From: Okapia johnstoni
Taxonomy: Eukaryota > Chordata > Mammalia > Artiodactyla > Giraffidae
Direction: 5' to 3'
DNA: 64,000 nucleotides
Assembly (NCBI GenBank): GCA_024291935.2
Contig: CM044306.1
Coordinates: 25,007,501 to 25,071,500 of the forward strand
Part shown: positions 33,032 to 45,564 of the stretch, in pieces
How the letters are laid out: each line of letters begins with the position of its first letter
Numbering within the stretch: position 1 is the stretch's first letter
Notes under the pieces: generated by a model
Databases searched by the model: none
What the model was told of the DNA's origin: nothing
Seen by the model: the letters and a program-made list of their open reading frames with translations, nothing else
Translations under genes and position numbers: made by a program

Positions 33032-35130
33032 TCCACTAAATACTGGGGGAAGGCAATGCAACCACTCAGTGGTCTCACTGTGGCCCTCCTCTACTCTGGG
33101 TGTGGAGGGGGAATAATGGGGGAGGGACAAAGGATCATTTTCTTCAAGATTCTTGGAGCTGCCTAGTTTGAACTTTTTCAAAATTCAGATTTCTGGATCC
33201 TCCCCCAGACTTTGTGAAGCAGAATCTCAGAGGCTGGCCTTGGAATCTGCATTTTAACAGTAGGGAACCTTTGTATATTTTAAGATGTGAAACTTTGGCC
33301 CAATGTTGCTGGTCTCATGATGGAGGAGAAAGGGGAAGAAAGGAATGGTCCTCATCACCCGGGTGGCCTCCTGAAGCTGGCTTTTGCCCTCTGGAATTCT
33401 GAAGAGGGTATGCCATCAACTGCCTGCACTGCGCCCACGTTGGAAATGAGGGGTGTAATCCCTGTCTTCAGGGCCTTACTAGGGCACTCCTGCCTCTCAA
33501 ACAGGAAGAAGGAGTTTTGGAGGAGGAATTCTGGAGGCCTGGGGCCAGAGTTTCACCAGTGAGAGCTCTAGCTTTTATCTCTCATCTAAAGGATTTTGGC
33601 CACTGTGTACCAGTGTGAATGTAGGGAGGGAGGGGGAAGGGTGGCAGTGACATCTACGTCCGCTGTCCTGGCAGCTGTTTTGATACTCCCCCCAACTCCC
33701 CATAGATAACAAGGGGCCTGGGATTGCCCTGTACCCTTGCTCAGGGCCAGGGAGTGAAAGTCCACCCCCTTGGCCATGACAGATCCAGATGCGCAGCCTC
33801 ACTCCACAGATCCCAGAAAATGATGAACATTGAGGACCCTAGGACCCAGAGAACACCTCAGGCACAAAGCCTCCCCCCACTCCCAGCTGCTTCCTGCATC
33901 TCAGGCCTTCCTGCAGCCTCTGCCTCCTCCCCCTCCTTCTTCCCTTCCATCCTCTTCCTCTTCTTTCCGATCTCCCACTACCTACCCCCCTTGCCTAGAA
34001 GGGCTGTTCAAAGGGATTCTCTCATCCCTCCACTGTCGGGATGTGTGTGGGTTTTGTGGGATATAAACTGGGTAGCACGTGCAAAAGCTCGTGGGGGATG
34101 GGGTGTGGGAAGCCTCCTGGGAACCCTGAATATTGGGACAGGGAGGGGCCAGGAGCCACGGAACTGATCTTGAGGCTGGCAATCCTGAGGCTAAGGGAGA
34201 GGGAAGATCTGGGCTCTGACTAGGAGCTTCAGTGACGGGTTTCCAAGCTCCAGTCTGGGACTTGACCCTCCCCACCTACAGGCCCCACCCCCAACCTCAT
34301 TATGGAAGTTGGGTGAGAGAAGTCGCACTAGTTGGGGGTTTGGGCAGTGTCCTCAAAAGCTCTTGTGTGGATTGAGGGAGGGTCAGGCCCCAGGGTATTC
34401 TGCCCAGAATCTCCCACACCCTTTGATGAGTCATTCTAACTGGTCCCAGCCCAAGGGGTCTGTGCCCACGCTTCTGGCCAGGTGGGGAAGCCAGCTTCTA
34501 AGGATGGGAGGAGGAGCTAAGAACCAACTGGCGGGCCCAGCGGACACCCCACCCCTCAGCCCCAGCCCCCAACAACATCTCCAGCAGCACCTTGGGTTGA
34601 ACTCGAATTGTTGGGATGCTTGGGTCTCCCTTGTCCTGAGACTTCCAAGAGTAAAACCCCTTTAAGTACTTTGGGATGCAGGAGGATTGGAGCCAGCCCA
34701 TGGCTCAGATGACTGAGGCTAAGGAGAGGGATCATTATTTCCTGGGCTACCAGTTAGCTTAGTGACCTCCCCCAGCCAGGATTCCCAAAGAAGCTTTTAT
34801 GAAGCAATGAGTGCTTTAGCATGTCCTTCCCTGGGGTCAGGCGCCAGGCAGGCTAGCCTGCGAGAGGGGTGGGGAATGGCGTGTTATCTTCTCCACCCGT
34901 CCCTGCCTGCCTGAGGCAGTAATCACACCTGCAGAAAGGGGAGGGTGAGGAGGACGGTTACTTTGGGAAGGGTTACGCCCATACTGAAGGGTTTGAACCT
35001 AATTTTCATTCCTCAGGCTGAGATCCTCACTCAGCTCGCAGAGTAATTTAACCATTCATTCTCTCTCCTTTATCCTTTGTGCCGTTGCCTGATGGTCTTC
35101 TAACCCTTCCTTACCTCTGTTGTGAAATAG
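33032..35130. other. PPP1R9B-SGCA intergenic, mostly unique sequence
   Basis: No exon, RNA gene or clear repeat is recognised in this stretch. Several open frames of 60-147 codons lack recognisable domains and lie on both strands. Confidence 0.5.
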
Positions 35131-35134
35131 AGTA

Positions 35135-35265
35135 GAATGAATGGTTTCCAAAGCTGGCCCAGGAGCCAGGTTGCCAGAGTTCAAATCCTGGATCCACTAC
35201 TTACTAGCTGTGACCTTGGACAAATCACTTAGCTTTTCTGTGCTCAGTAAGGGTAAACTGAAGTG
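35135..35265 (+). repeat. MIR SINE
   Basis: 'ccagagttcaaatcctggatccactacttactagctgtgaccttggacaaatcacttagc' is a good MIR core match. Confidence 0.8.
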
Positions 35266-35967
35266 AAAGTGGATAGAACACAGAAGATAGGGTGTGTGCC
35301 TTTTCCAGCTGTTGCTAAAAAGCCTGGAGGCTTCTTAGGGGGAGATAATTCACACCCTACCTTCCTCCAGATAAAGCCCCTCCTTATTTTCCCACCTACC
35401 CTCAAATTTGATGAGGGCCTTCTGAGACTGTTCCTTGAGGATTGTGTTTTAAACACCAGGTGTTAACTGCAAAAACAGGTGATGAAGGCAGAGAGAGGAC
35501 TGATTTGTGATAAATAAAAATCGGGAGCTCTTAGTGCCCTGGACTCCTGGGGTGGGCGAGCCAAGGTTGCCTTCTCTTTCCAGTCCTGGGGTGTTGAGAT
35601 TCAGCCTAGGAAAGTGGTATTTCCGTGGCTAAGGTCACCTGAGCAAAGGCTGGCTTAGACCCTGCTCTTTGGTCATTTTGTGGTGAGCCAGTGGCCCCTG
35701 TTCCAAACACTCTCCTTTTGTCCTCCTCTGCCAGAGATTTGGGCTAATTTGAGGATGCTGGAAAGGCTTGCCTGTGAGTACATTTTACATACAGGAGAGC
35801 TCAAATCCAGGATGTCAGTGTTGAAGAGACTTCAGTGGCTCTTGGCTGACCTCTTCCCAGGGGGATGAAGAAGGCTGAGACATGAAGTGGGAAGTGACTT
35901 TCCAGTTTTGGAGGAAAGAGACAGAGGTTTATAAGGTCTGAACTGAGCCCTAGCTCCACCCATTTAG

Positions 35968-36150
35968 AATCTGCCCGCAGTGCAGGAAACTTGAGTTGAA
36001 CCCTGGGTCGGGAAGATTCCCTGCAGAAGGGAATGGCTACCCATTCCAGTATTCCTGCCTGGAGAATTCCCATGGACAGGGGAGCCTGGTGGGCTATATA
36101 GTCCATGGGGTTGCAGAGAATTGAACACAACTGAATGACTAACACTTTTC
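35968..36150 (+). repeat. Bov-tA SINE
   Basis: tctgcccgcagtgcaggaaacttgagttgaaccctgggtcggg ... gttgcagagaattgaacacaactgaatgactaacac. Head partly lost. Confidence 0.88.
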
Positions 36151-36712
36151 CACCCACTTGCTGAATGACCTTGGTTGGGCTAGTTGTTTTTACTCCCTAA
36201 GCCTCAGTTTCATCAAATTGTTCAAATTTGAATGTCTGAACTTGGTGTGTTGGCTGTTATTGATTACATGGCTATCCAAACATGTAAGGGTATGTGTGTG
36301 CATGTGTGGGGAGGTGTGGCTGAAACGAGGCATCAATATTTGCATTTCTACCTGTGTCTCCACTGGACTGTGGGGCCTCTCGTTTCCCTTTAAGGTCTAT
36401 TATATGAGATTCTGAAATATAAGCACACCTTGTCTCCAAATCTTTTGGGATCATCCCTGGAGTGAAGGTGACTTTGCTTCTCTACTTCCCAAAGGGTTTT
36501 TCATTCCTGTCTCTTAGTGTCTCAAGGCCCCCAGTGCCCCTGCAGAGAGGATTCTTTGAGGTCCTCCCACAGCTGGGAGACTGCCTTGCCTGGGTCCCTC
36601 TGCTCAGCCCCCTCTTTCTTTCATTCACCCTTCACTCTTTGTTCTAGTGTCACTTGGAAAGTTCAGATACATCTTGGAGATTTAGTACGGAGACCTAGAA
36701 GGAGGAGTCAGG

Positions 36713-36713
<1 letters not shown>

Positions 36714-36771
<58 letters not shown>
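36714..36771. repeat. (TG)n microsatellite, about 29 units
   Basis: Uninterrupted TG run in the PPP1R9B-SGCA interval. Confidence 0.97.
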
Positions 36772-37448
36772 GGGGGCAGGGAAAGGATAGGACAGAGGAA
36801 AGATTTCTCCAAATCATCAGTTGCTTTAAAAGAAAGGCTATATTTAGCCAGGCTTAGAGGGCTTGTAAATATGTATTTTGTAAAGCAGACAGCCATAGCT
36901 ATGGGAACTCCAGAGATACGCAAGGAAGTCAAAGAAAAAAAAAACAAAATGGAAAGATTGAGCAATGTTATTTTGTCATCAGCAGATTCGAAGAACTCCT
37001 TTTTTCCTGCCTGCTCCAAGTGCTATTATTACACATTCCCGTGTTTTGATGTTGGTTTCTATTTTTCATGTGCTGTCTGGATCTGCAGTGGGTGCCTGGG
37101 AAAGAGATTGGCTCTCAAAAGGCATCTTCCCGTCAGCCTTTGCCTCACCTACCCAGGGTCAAGGGAGAGCAGATACTGGCTCTGCCAGCTTCCCTGTCAA
37201 CTGGCTCCACCAGGCTCAGCGGGCTGCATGTGCCTAGTCCAGGTACCCTCTGCAAAAGCAGCTCAGCTCTAAGGCTCCATGCTCAACCCCTTGCACTTCA
37301 GGTGGCCTTGACAGTGAGGACTCGGGCGACAAATCTTGCCACTTCAAGGCAGTTCTACTTTCGAGAACTCTCCGTCCTGAAAGAGAAGAGAATTTACACA
37401 GCTACTTTTTTACTTTTAGTTTGAAAAGTTTCTTTAAAAATAAGAAAA

Positions 37449-37545
37449 GTTCAGGGAATTTCTTGGCAGTCCAGTGGTTAGGATGTGGTGCTTTCAACTG
37501 CTGTTGGCCTGGATTCGATCCCTGCTAGGGGCCAAAAAAGAAAAA
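37449..37545 (+). repeat. tRNA-derived SINE (CHR-type) fragment
   Basis: 'gggaatttcttggcagtccagtggttaggatgtggtgctttcaactgctgttggcctggattcgatccctg' resembles artiodactyl CHR-type SINE heads. Confidence 0.7.
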
Positions 37546-37721
37546 GAATCACATAACAAACAGAATTAAAAAAAAAACTTTTTGGCTGAGGCAGGTCTTC
37601 GTTACTTTTTTGTGTGGGCTTTCTCTAGTTGGGGTGAGTGGGGTGGGGGTTGAGTGGCGAGAGGATTACTTTTCATTGCAATGCACAGGCTTCTCATTGG
37701 GGTGGTTTCTCTTGTTGTGGG

Positions 37722-37857
37722 GAGAAAGCAATGGCAACCCACTCCAGTACTCTTGCCTGGAAAATGCCATGGACGGAGGAGCCTGGTAGGCTGCAGTCCA
37801 TGGGGTCACGAAGAGTCGGAGACGACTGAAGTGACTTAGCAGCAGCAGCAGCAGCTC
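37722..37857 (+). repeat. Bov-A SINE unit
   Basis: gagaaagcaatggcaacccactccagtactcttgcc ... cggagacgactgaagtgacttagcagcagcagcagcagc. Forms an inverted pair with the copy at 38024-38252. Confidence 0.9.
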
Positions 37858-38022
37858 TTGTGGAGGACAGGCTCTAGCACATGGGCTTGGCAGCTGCAGC
37901 TCCTGGGCTCTAGAGAGCAGGTTCAGTGGTTGTGGCACTCAGGCATGTGGAATCTTCCTGGATCAGGAATCAAACCCATGTCCCCTGCATTGGCAGGCGA
38001 ATTCTTATCCACTGCTCCACCA
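37858..38022 (-). repeat. CHR-type tRNA-derived SINE, reverse orientation
   Basis: 'gtggcactcaggcatgtggaatcttcctggatcaggaatcaaacccatgtcccctgcattggcaggcgaattcttatccactgctccacca' is the reverse of an artiodactyl CHR-type element. Confidence 0.7.
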
Positions 38023-38023
38023 A

Positions 38024-38252
38024 CTGCTGCTGCTGCTGAGTCACTTCAGTTGTGTTCAACTCTTTGCGACCCCATGGACTGTAGCCCGCCAGGCTCCTCT
38101 GTCCATGGGATTCTCCAGGCAAGAAGACTGAGATGGGTGGCCATTTCCTTCTCCCTGGGATCTTCCTGACCCAGGGATCGAACTCGTATCTGTCTTGTCT
38201 CTTGCATTGGCAGGCGGGTTCTTTATCACTAGTGCCACCTGGGAAGCCCCCA
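38024..38252 (-). repeat. Bov-tA/Bov-A SINE, reverse orientation
   Basis: ctgctgctgctgctgagtcacttcagttgtgttcaactc ... ggcgggttctttatcactagtgccacctgggaagcccc. Confidence 0.9.
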
Positions 38253-38288
38253 GGAAGTCCACAAACAAAATTTATAAGTACTATCAGA

Positions 38289-38378
38289 GACTTCCCTGGT
38301 GGTCCAGTGGTTCAGACACTGCACTCCCAAAGTAGGGGGTATTGGTTGGGAAAATAAGATCCCTCATGGCAGGAAGTG
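38289..38378 (+). repeat. tRNA-derived SINE (CHR-type) fragment
   Basis: 'gacttccctggtggtccagtggttcagacactgcactcccaaagtagggg' is an artiodactyl SINE head, 3' part diverged. Confidence 0.7.
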
Positions 38379-38559
38379 GCCAAAAGGAAACAAAACAAAA
38401 GAAAAAATCCCGCTGTTATTGTGTCATTTTTGCTGCAGGTTCTTTCAAATAAAAGAAACAGAACATGAGAATTTGAGCTGAAACCCCTTTCTCTGGCTCC
38501 CTAGTCCCACTGCCAACCCTATCCACTCTCAAAAATTTGGAATGCATCCTTTATGGCCC

Positions 38560-39540
38560 AGAATTTTTTAATTACAATTTTAATTGTCAGATATACGTAA
38601 CATAAAAATCACTATTTTAACCATTTTAGGTGTACCGTTCACTGGTATTATGTACACTCGCATTGTTACGCAACCATCACCATTATCCATCTCCAGAACT
38701 TTTTCCTCTTCCCAACTGAAACTCTATCCACTAAACAGGAACTCCCCAGGCCCCCACCCCCAAGTCCCTGACAACCACCATTCTACTTCCTGTCTCTGAA
38801 TTTGACTACTCTAGGTACATCATATATAATCTATATTACAGATGGAATCATATGGTATTTGTCCTTTTGTGACTGGGTTATTTCAAATAGCGTAATGTCC
38901 TCAAGATTCACCCACGTTGTAACATATGTCAGAATTTCCTTCCCTTTTTAAATCTAGCCCATAATTTCATATTTTTCCTATACATTTAAGTATTCATAAA
39001 GCAGCATATAATAATGCTTTCTATATTATTAAAATGTATATAAGACCATCATGCTGCATGTATAATTTGTGTCTTTTTTTCACTTAAGGTGCTTTCCACA
39101 ATGGAGCCACATTGATATATGTGGCTTTGGTTCATTGATTTTAACTAACTTCTGTTTACTATTTCATCATGTGAACAAGCCACAACTTATTTATCAGTTC
39201 CTCTACTGATGGGCTTTTGAGTTGTTTCTGTGTTTTTCTGTTATAGGCAGGGCTGTGATGAACATCCTTGTGCTCATCTGAACCCATCTCTGGAGTGTAC
39301 ACCTCGGAGCAGGAAGCCAACGTTGCAGGCACACTGTCACCTAGACTAGTACTTCTGAACTGTTCTGTAGCCAGTTTATGCTCTTGCCACCAGCATTTGT
39401 ATAAAGATGTCCTATCTGACTACATCCTTGCCAACATCTGCTCTTGTTAGACTTTCTATTTTTGCTAATCTGATGGGTGTGAAGTAGTATCTCATTTGAA
39501 TTTGCATTCCTTGCCTCTGAGGCAGAGCATCTTACCATGC
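38560..39540 (-). mobile_element. Old L1 LINE 3' region, reverse orientation
   Basis: The plus strand reads the reverse of an L1M-type 3' end: 'gtaacataaaaatcactattttaaccattttaggtgtaccgttcactgg...caaccatcaccattatccatctccagaac...'. No coding capacity remains. Confidence 0.75.
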
Positions 39541-39589
39541 TCATTGGCCACCTGGGTTTCTTCCAGGCAAATTGCTTACATCCACATCC

Positions 39590-40135
39590 TTTGCTACCCA
39601 GTGCAACTATTGATATAGTTACAGAAAGTCCAGTTAGAAGTGGTTTAAGCAAAAAAGGGAGTTATATTATCTCACATAACAAGGAGTCCTAGGTTTGGTT
39701 CATTCAGAGACTCAACTGTGACATCAAAGAAGAGCTTCTTTCCATCTTTCTATAAGATACTTCTCATCATGTTGGTTTGCTTCCTAGACTGACCCCCTTA
39801 TGGTCCAAGATGGCTGCCTCTTCTATGGGTGTTTCATGCAGACAACAATGTCCAGAAGCAAAAAAAATGATGCTTTCTTCTCAGTGTCTTTTTTTCCAGA
39901 GCCCCACAGGAGATCTCCCTTCTGGTCTCAGTGGACAGAACTGTATACATGTCCATAACTAAACCAATCACTTACCATAGGAACTTTATTAGCATGCTTT
40001 ACGTAGACCAATCACTGTTCACCTGATGGGGATAGGGAAAGTCCAGCTTCGCCCAAAGCCTAGCCCCTTGACTTTTGAATCAGGAGTCCATTAGCTAGGA
40101 ATAAGGAAAGAATGTCATTTGGTGTGGCACTCGAA
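39590..40135. repeat. Unclassified ancient interspersed repeat
   Basis: 'agttagaagtggtttaagcaaaaaagggagttatattatctcacataac...gtccaagatggctgcctct' has the look of an old mammalian repeat. I cannot name the family with confidence. Confidence 0.35.
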
Positions 40136-40149
40136 AGTTATGTGTTTGC

Positions 40150-40975
40150 TTTATTGATGTGTAGGAGATCAATACCCAGATACTAACCTTTTATCGGCTG
40201 TATGTACTACCAATATTATCATCTAGGCTGTTGCTTGTCTTTTGTTTATAATGTCATTTTCATAGAAGAAAGCATTTATTTTTTTTGGTGATGTAGTGAA
40301 ACTGATCTTTTATAAATTACGTCTGTCATCTAAGAAAACTTTTCCTCCCTGAGATTTCCTACATTTTCTGCTAATTATTTTAAAGTTTTGTCTTTCACTT
40401 TCAGATCTTTAATCCATCTGAAATTAATATTTATGGATGAAAAGTCAATTGTTACAACTTTTTTTTTATTGAAATGTGTATTCTCGCTCACTAAATTGCA
40501 AGGCCACTGCCATCATAAATCACCTTCCCACATATGCTTGGATCTGTTTCTGAGCACTCTATTCTATTGATCTCTTTGTCCGGCCCAGCAACAATACCAC
40601 ATTGTGTTAATTACTATTGCTTTCAAATAAGTCTGCATTTCAGAATTGTCTAATCTCTTCTTGGTCCTCTTCTCTCCCATATGAATTTTAGAATCAGTAA
40701 TTTTTTTTTTCTGGGTTCTGTACAATTTTAATTTTGTGTATGATTTCTTTCTAAAAAGATATTACAGTTTCTAATAAATTATTGCTTGTGTATAGAAACC
40801 CTGTTGAATTCTGTATTTTATTTGAATTTGGATGTTAAATTTTGTCCAGCAACCTGGCTGATCTCTCTGAATAACTCTGACAACACATCTGTGGAATCTC
40901 TTGGGTTTTCCATATAAATAATCATACCATCTGCAAAAAAAAAGTCAGAGACTTTGTTTCCTTTCTTTTTTTTTG
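40150..40975 (-). mobile_element. Old L1 LINE fragment, reverse orientation
   Basis: AT-rich sequence with 'tctttaatccatctgaaattaatatttatggatgaaaagtcaattg' resembles antisense L1 ORF2-end sequence. Heavily decayed. Confidence 0.6.
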
Positions 40976-41969
40976 TCCAAGGTTTAGGGTGAAAATACTA
41001 AAGTACAGCCGCAACAGTCAAAAGTTTCCATGTGGTGTTTTGAAATTCATCCCAACTGTGGGCTGAGTGGCCTGCAGTTTGAACAGATTGCCAAAGTTCA
41101 AAAGCTTCAGAACTTCCTTAGTGTCAGAACCTACAATACTTCATTGATCTCTCAAGCCAGGGCCGGAGACCTCAGGCATGTAATTATCTATCTCTCCTCC
41201 TGCAGCTTGATGGAGACACCTCTCACTGGAAGTCATTGCCCAGGCACTTACATTTCTTCTCAGTGATGACTTCAGCCACCTTCTTCCTGGTTTTGGTGAG
41301 AATGGGAACCATGTTGGCAAGTCCTTGGTAAGATAGTGAAATTTTGTTTATCTCCTAATCCTCTAGAAGAGATGGCTTCTAAATCTGACCTCTCCCAGCT
41401 CTCAGGCTGTGCTAGTGGGCTGAGCCTGGGCAGCTATTGCCTTGCACTGTCAGTTATAAATAAATAAAAGCCCCCTTACTTCCTCCAGAGTTTTATAGTT
41501 TATAAAGCACTTTCACTCCATTATCTCATCAATCCTTATTGCCCCCACTTTACAGAAAGGCAGTGTCTGGGTAGGACTCAGCTCCAAGTCCAGAGATCTA
41601 GCTGTGCACATTACTGTGCTGTGGGACCTCAGACAGACCCTCTCTTCTGTGTCTCCTCTGTAAGCTAAAGTGTTTGGCCAGGGGTGGCCTCTGGCCTTCT
41701 CAGACTCATGATTGATAGCTTTGGGCGGTCAGGAGGCTCAAGGAACCCCTTTGAAGACAAGTTCACCGATAAAAGGCCGAGTCGGGGAGGGGTATTATGG
41801 GTACACTTAGGTCCTCAGGCTGGTTCCCCCAAATGTCGTGGGGGTGGGTAAAAACGGAATTGTCCTTTTAAGTCCGAGGAATGATATAGATGATGGGGGA
41901 GGTAGGAAAGACGGCATTGTGTCCAGTCTCCTGCCTCCCCTCGGGTCCTCCTCTCTGTTTTGGTGTTTT

Positions 41970-42262
41970 GGGAGAACATCCTCTGGACCCGGAAGCGGAG
42001 GACAAGAGGCTGTGGGTCCCCTCTCGCCGCCGCGCTCAGCAAGCGCCTCTGACGTGTATCCCTAGCCCGGGGCGGGGCGCTCTGTTGAGATTCCGACTGG
42101 CCACCCAGCTCCAGCCCAATATTGCGCAGGCGCAAGTCCGGGCTGGAACAGACGAATGCGCCCTCTCGTGGCAGAATGAGAAATCGCACCCTTTGTTTTG
42201 CTGGGGGCAGCGAAGAGGATGCGGGAGAAAAAGATGTGGGTGGAGTCTAGGAGGCGGATGCG
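41970..42262. promoter_or_regulatory. Small isolated CpG-rich patch with NRF1-, CTCF- and GC-box-like motifs
   Basis: In otherwise CpG-poor intergenic DNA, about 290 bp are CpG-rich. It contains a GC box (GGGGCGGGGC, 42069-42078), an NRF1-type palindrome (TGCGCAGGCGCA, 42123-42134), a CTCF-like site (TGCGCCCTCTCGTGGCA, 42157-42173) and TGACGTGT near 42050. It is roughly 5.7 kb upstream of the SGCA start codon. No recognisable coding exon starts from it, so it could be an unannotated non-coding promoter, enhancer or insulator. Confidence 0.5.
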
Positions 42263-42965
42263 ACGGTCGGATCACAATGACGATAATCCCTTTCCTTTGT
42301 CCCTCATGACATCTAAACCTCCGTTTTAGATGCAGATGAAGAAAATATGGCTCAGAGATCAAGAAACTGATTCATAGAGACGGCAAGTGGAATGAGAGAA
42401 TTGGGGAGATGATATTCAATTAATCATTTATTCAGCAAACATTGATGGAGATGGGGACAGGCAGGGACAAAGGACCAAAGGGATTAAACTGAGACACTGA
42501 CGGGCCAATATAGGGCGGAAAGCTGGGGAAACAGGTGCGGATGGCAAAGCAACAAGGACAGAAAATCAACTAGCTGAAGTCAGTGCCCCCGCAGCAGGAG
42601 TAAAGCAGAGGCATGGGAATCTGGATTGGACTTTTGTAGACAAGGTTGAGAGACTGAGATGCAGAACTGACCTTCCAGTTTCCCTAGATGGATGCTCCAG
42701 CTGAATAGGACAAATCACAAGCTCAAGATGGGCTCCTACGATCACCTTTGAAATGGTTTGCCAGAGAAAGGGGAACCTACAACTGATCAGGAATCTCAAC
42801 CCAACTACAATTTGTGAGACATAACAACGTACAGGAATACAATTTACAAGAAGTACAGTGGTCTGAGGAATATGTTAAGGAACACTGTAGAGTTGCAATC
42901 AGCAAAACCCAGACAAAATCCAGACTACACGACAAATGACCTGGTTACCCCAAGGAAAGCCAGAG

Positions 42966-42985
42966 AGAGAGAGAGAGAGAGAGTG
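42966..42985. repeat. (GA)n microsatellite
   Basis: About ten uninterrupted GA units. Confidence 0.9.
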
Positions 42986-43202
42986 GTAGTTGAAGGGGGA
43001 GCCCATAGATTTAAAGAGATTTCAAAGAAGCTTGTCAGTCAGTTGCAATGTATACATCTTATTTGGATCCTGATTCAAACAAATACATTGTAAAAAAGAA
43101 AAGGCATGTATGAAAAATTGGAGATTTGAACTCTATAGATCTGCTATTAAGGAATTAACCTTACGTAAAATGTGTGACTAGGGATATTCATTGCAGTTAT
43201 TT

Positions 43203-43425
43203 TTTTAAATATATACATTTTATTGAAGTATAGTTGACTCCCTGTGTTTCAGGGGCTCAGCAAGGTGATTCAGTTATACAACTTATATTATACAGTTATA
43301 CAATTTATAGTATTTTTGAAATTATTTTCCATCACAGGTTATTATAAGATATTGACTATAGTTCCCTGTGCTGTACAGTAAATCTTGGTTGCTTGTTGCA
43401 TATCTATTTTTTAATTAGAAATCGA
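43203..43425 (-). mobile_element. Artiodactyl L1 LINE fragment, reverse orientation
   Basis: 'ttttattgaagtatagttgactcc...gtgattcagttatacaac...attataagatattgactatagttccctgtgctgtacagta' is a known artiodactyl L1-derived segment. Confidence 0.7.
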
Positions 43426-43699
43426 GCATTCTATTCATACTAAGTCAAACACATGGAATCAAAATGTCATAACTTTTTTAGTTAGGCAAAAATTAAGTTT
43501 TCTAAAATATGTATATTATACATATATATGTATAAAAAAGCTTTTCTACTACACTTGTGATGGCCCACACTCTGTCTCTGGAGTGTGCTTCTCTCTGTAT
43601 CTGAATAAATCCACTTCTTACCTATCACTTTGTCTCTCACTGAATTCTTTCTGCGATGAGACATCAAGAACCCGAGCTTCATTAGGTCCTGAAACCAAG

Positions 43700-43957
43700 T
43701 ACTGTGGGATTTGGCTGGGTTTGAGTTATAGCCACGTGGGTTCAAGTCCCAAGCAGGGTTTTGGCTGGGTTCTGCCTGCAGTGCAGGAGCTATGGGAGAC
43801 ACAGTTTTGATCCCTGGGTCAGGAAGATTCCCCTGGAGAAGGGCATGGCAACCCACTCCAGTATTCTTGCCTGGAGAATCCCATGGACAGAGGAGCCTAT
43901 CCTGGGCTACAGGACAGGGGCTCTGAAAGAGTTGGACGCAACTGAAGCAACTTAGGA
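43700..43957 (+). repeat. Bov-tA SINE
   Basis: gcctgcagtgcaggagctatgggagacacagttttgatccctggg ... gaaagagttggacgcaactgaagcaacttagg. Confidence 0.88.
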
Positions 43958-45410
43958 CTTGGAAGTGCATAGATACACATGTTTTCATCCACCCAGCCAG
44001 CCTATGCCCTTTAGTTGGTGCGTTTAATCTATTTACATTTAAGGTAATTATCGATATGTATGATCCTATTACCCTTTTCTTAATTGTTTTGGGGTTATTT
44101 TCTGTAGGTCTTTTCCTACTCTTGTGATTCCTGCCTAGAGAAGTTCCTTTAGCATTTGTTGTAAAGCTGGTTTGGTGGTGCTGAATTCTCTTAACTTTTG
44201 CTTATCTGGAAAGCTTTTGATTTCTCCATCAAATCTGAAGGAGAGTCTTGCTGGTTAGAGTATTCTTGGTTGTAGTTTCTTCCCTTTCATCACTTTAAAT
44301 ATGTCATGCCATTCCCTTCTGGCTTGTAGAGGTTCTGTTGAGAAATCAGCTGATAGCCTGATGGGAGTTCCCTTGTATGTTATTTGTCATTTTTCCTTTG
44401 TTGCTTTTAATATTTTATCTCTGTCTTTAATTTTTGTCAGTTTGATTACTGTGTGTCTCAGCGTGGTCCTCCTTGGGTTTATCTTTCCTGGGACTCTCTG
44501 TGCTGCCTGGACTTGGTTGACTATTTCCTCTCCCCTGCTTGGGACGTTTTCAGCTATTATCTCTTCAATATTTTCTCAGGTCTGTCTTTCTTCTCTTTCT
44601 ATGATCCCTATAATGTGAATGTGTTTAATGTTGTCCCAGAGGTCTCTTAGGCTATCTTCATTGCTTTTCATTCTCTTTTCTATATTCTGTCCTATGGCAG
44701 TGATTTCCACCATTCTGCCCTCCGGGTCATTTATTTGTTCTTCTGCTTCACTTATTCTGCTATTGATGCCTTCTAGTGTATTATTCATCTCTGTTTGCTT
44801 GTTCTTTCATCCTTCTAGGTCTTTGGTAAACATTTCTTGCATCTTCTCCATCTTTGCTTCCATTCTTTTCCCGAGATCCTGGATCATCTTCTGTATCTTT
44901 AGTCTGAAGTGTCTTTCTGGAAGGTTGCCTATCTTCACTTCATTTAGTTGTTTTTCTAGGATTTTATCTTGTCCCTTCATCTAGGACATAACTTTCTGCT
45001 TTTTCATTGTGATTAACTTTCTGTAACATGGTTTGTTTTAGCTGCTGTGAGACTGCTTTTTCTTGTTTCTTCTGTCTGCCCTCTGATGGATGAGGCTGAG
45101 GCTTGTGTAACCTTCCTGATGGGAGGCACTAGCAGTGGGAAAAACTGCTCTGGTGGGCAGGGCCTTGCCCAGTAAAGCTTTAATCCAATTATCTGTTGAT
45201 GGGTGGGGTTGCACTCCCTCCCTGGTAGTTGTTTGGCCTGATGTGACCTAGCTCTCTGGTCTGTGGGCTCTGTGGTAGGGTTAATGGCAAACCCAAGAGG
45301 GTTTACACCAAGAGGGACCGTCCAGAGCCTCCATTCCTGTGGTGAGCCCCTGCCAACCCACACCTCCGCAGGAGGCCCTCCAACACTAGCAGGTAGTTTT
45401 GGTTCAGTCT

Positions 45411-45564
45411 CCTGTGGGGTCTGGAGAAGGACATGGAAACCCACTCCAGTATTCTTGCCTGGAGAATTCTGTGGACAGAGGAGCCTGGTGGGCTGCCGTC
45501 TATGGGGTCGCACAGAGTCGGACACGACTGAAGCGACTTAGCAGCAGCAGCAGCCTGTGAGGTC
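45411..45564 (+). repeat. Bov-A SINE nested in L1 5' UTR, with target-site duplication
   Basis: Flanked by cctgtggggtc (45411-45421) and cctgtgaggtc (45554-45564), 11 bp with one mismatch. The body runs tggagaaggacatgg to gcgacttagcagcagcagcag. Confidence 0.92.

Noticed and set aside
2434..43957. tRNA-like heads with A/B-box-type sequence
   Set aside because: All belong to Bov-tA or CHR-type SINEs with BovA bodies or decayed tails; no intact tRNA cloverleaf gene was seen.
44576..44788. Coiled-coil frame on the minus strand
   Set aside because: It is L1 ORF1p sequence inside a decayed L1, not a cellular coiled-coil protein.
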